Assembly: GCA_028571685.1 (NCBI GenBank)
Contig: CM053143.1
Span: 138,976,829 to 139,040,828 of the forward strand
Direction of reading: 5' to 3'
DNA: 64,000 nucleotides
Source of the DNA: Heterohyrax brucei
Taxonomy: Eukaryota > Chordata > Mammalia > Hyracoidea > Procaviidae
The notes beneath the pieces were generated by a model, which saw only the letters and a program-made list of their open reading frames with translations, was not told where the DNA came from and made no database searches. This document shows positions 63,966 to 64,000 of this stretch, piece after piece; within the stretch, counting starts at the first letter, position 1, and every line of letters begins with the position of its first letter. Both the position numbers and the translations under genes were made by a program.

Positions 63966-64000
63966 AGGGACATCAGTGGTTCTCACCTTCTGTGCAGTAG

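Overview
The window looks like nuclear DNA of an afrotherian mammal, most likely an elephant (proboscidean). The diagnosis rests on more than fifty copies or fragments of the tRNA-derived AfroSINE family (known only from Afrotheria), several copies of a BovB-like RTE LINE whose 3' end matches the AfroSINE 3' end, L1 elements, and mammal-wide MIR, L2, MER20 and MaLR repeats. No bacterial, organellar or functional protein-coding gene was recognised. It reads as a gene-poor, retroelement-rich interval. The only long coding remnants are broken LINE open reading frames.

Terms used below: 'short' AfroSINEs (about 150-165 bp) have a tRNA-like head, a middle reading 'ccttggaaactctatggggc', and a tail around 'gagtcggaatcgactc'. 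'Long' AfroSINEs (about 200 bp) carry in addition a block around 'atcaccaggcctttcttc' (minus-strand reading). 'Composite' elements (280-525 bp) carry a tRNA-like head, then roughly 100-300 bp matching the 5' end of the RTE LINE, then the RTE 3' tail. 'Tail-only' insertions are 20-52 bp long and contain only the shared 3' tail.

Layout. 1-4.1 kb: RTE 3' part, SINEs, MIR split by MER20. 4.1-11 kb: a near full-length RTE whose 3' tail is split by a 3.7 kb L1 with an inverted 5' part. 11-19 kb: SINEs, old L1 remnants, an L1 3' UTR. 19-24.4 kb: LTRs of MaLR/ERVL type, old repeats, RTE 3' ends facing each other. 24.4-30.6 kb: SINE clusters, MIRs and a 110 bp inverted duplication. 30.6-34.4 kb: an L1 3' UTR, an old L1, and an RTE with an inverted 5' part. 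34.4-38.9 kb: the least repeat-dense part. 38.9-44.2 kb: an L1 inside a SINE, then a second near full-length RTE. 44.4-52.4 kb: a SINE plus tail-only double hit at one target site, a MaLR-type LTR with internal sequence, L1 and SINEs. 52.4-59.9 kb: a full-length L1 (7.5 kb, minus strand) with a tandem-monomer 5' UTR, inserted in a SINE. 60-64 kb: SINEs, a composite element, a tail-only insertion and a local template-switch rearrangement.

How the parts work together: the RTE LINE is the likely enzyme source for AfroSINEs, composite elements and tail-only insertions, because all share its 3' end; L1 acts separately. The window records repeated rounds of insertion into earlier insertions, many with readable target-site duplications (TSDs). 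Coordinates of repeats are accurate to about 5-15 bases unless a TSD is cited. Subfamily names are from recognition by eye, not from a library search.
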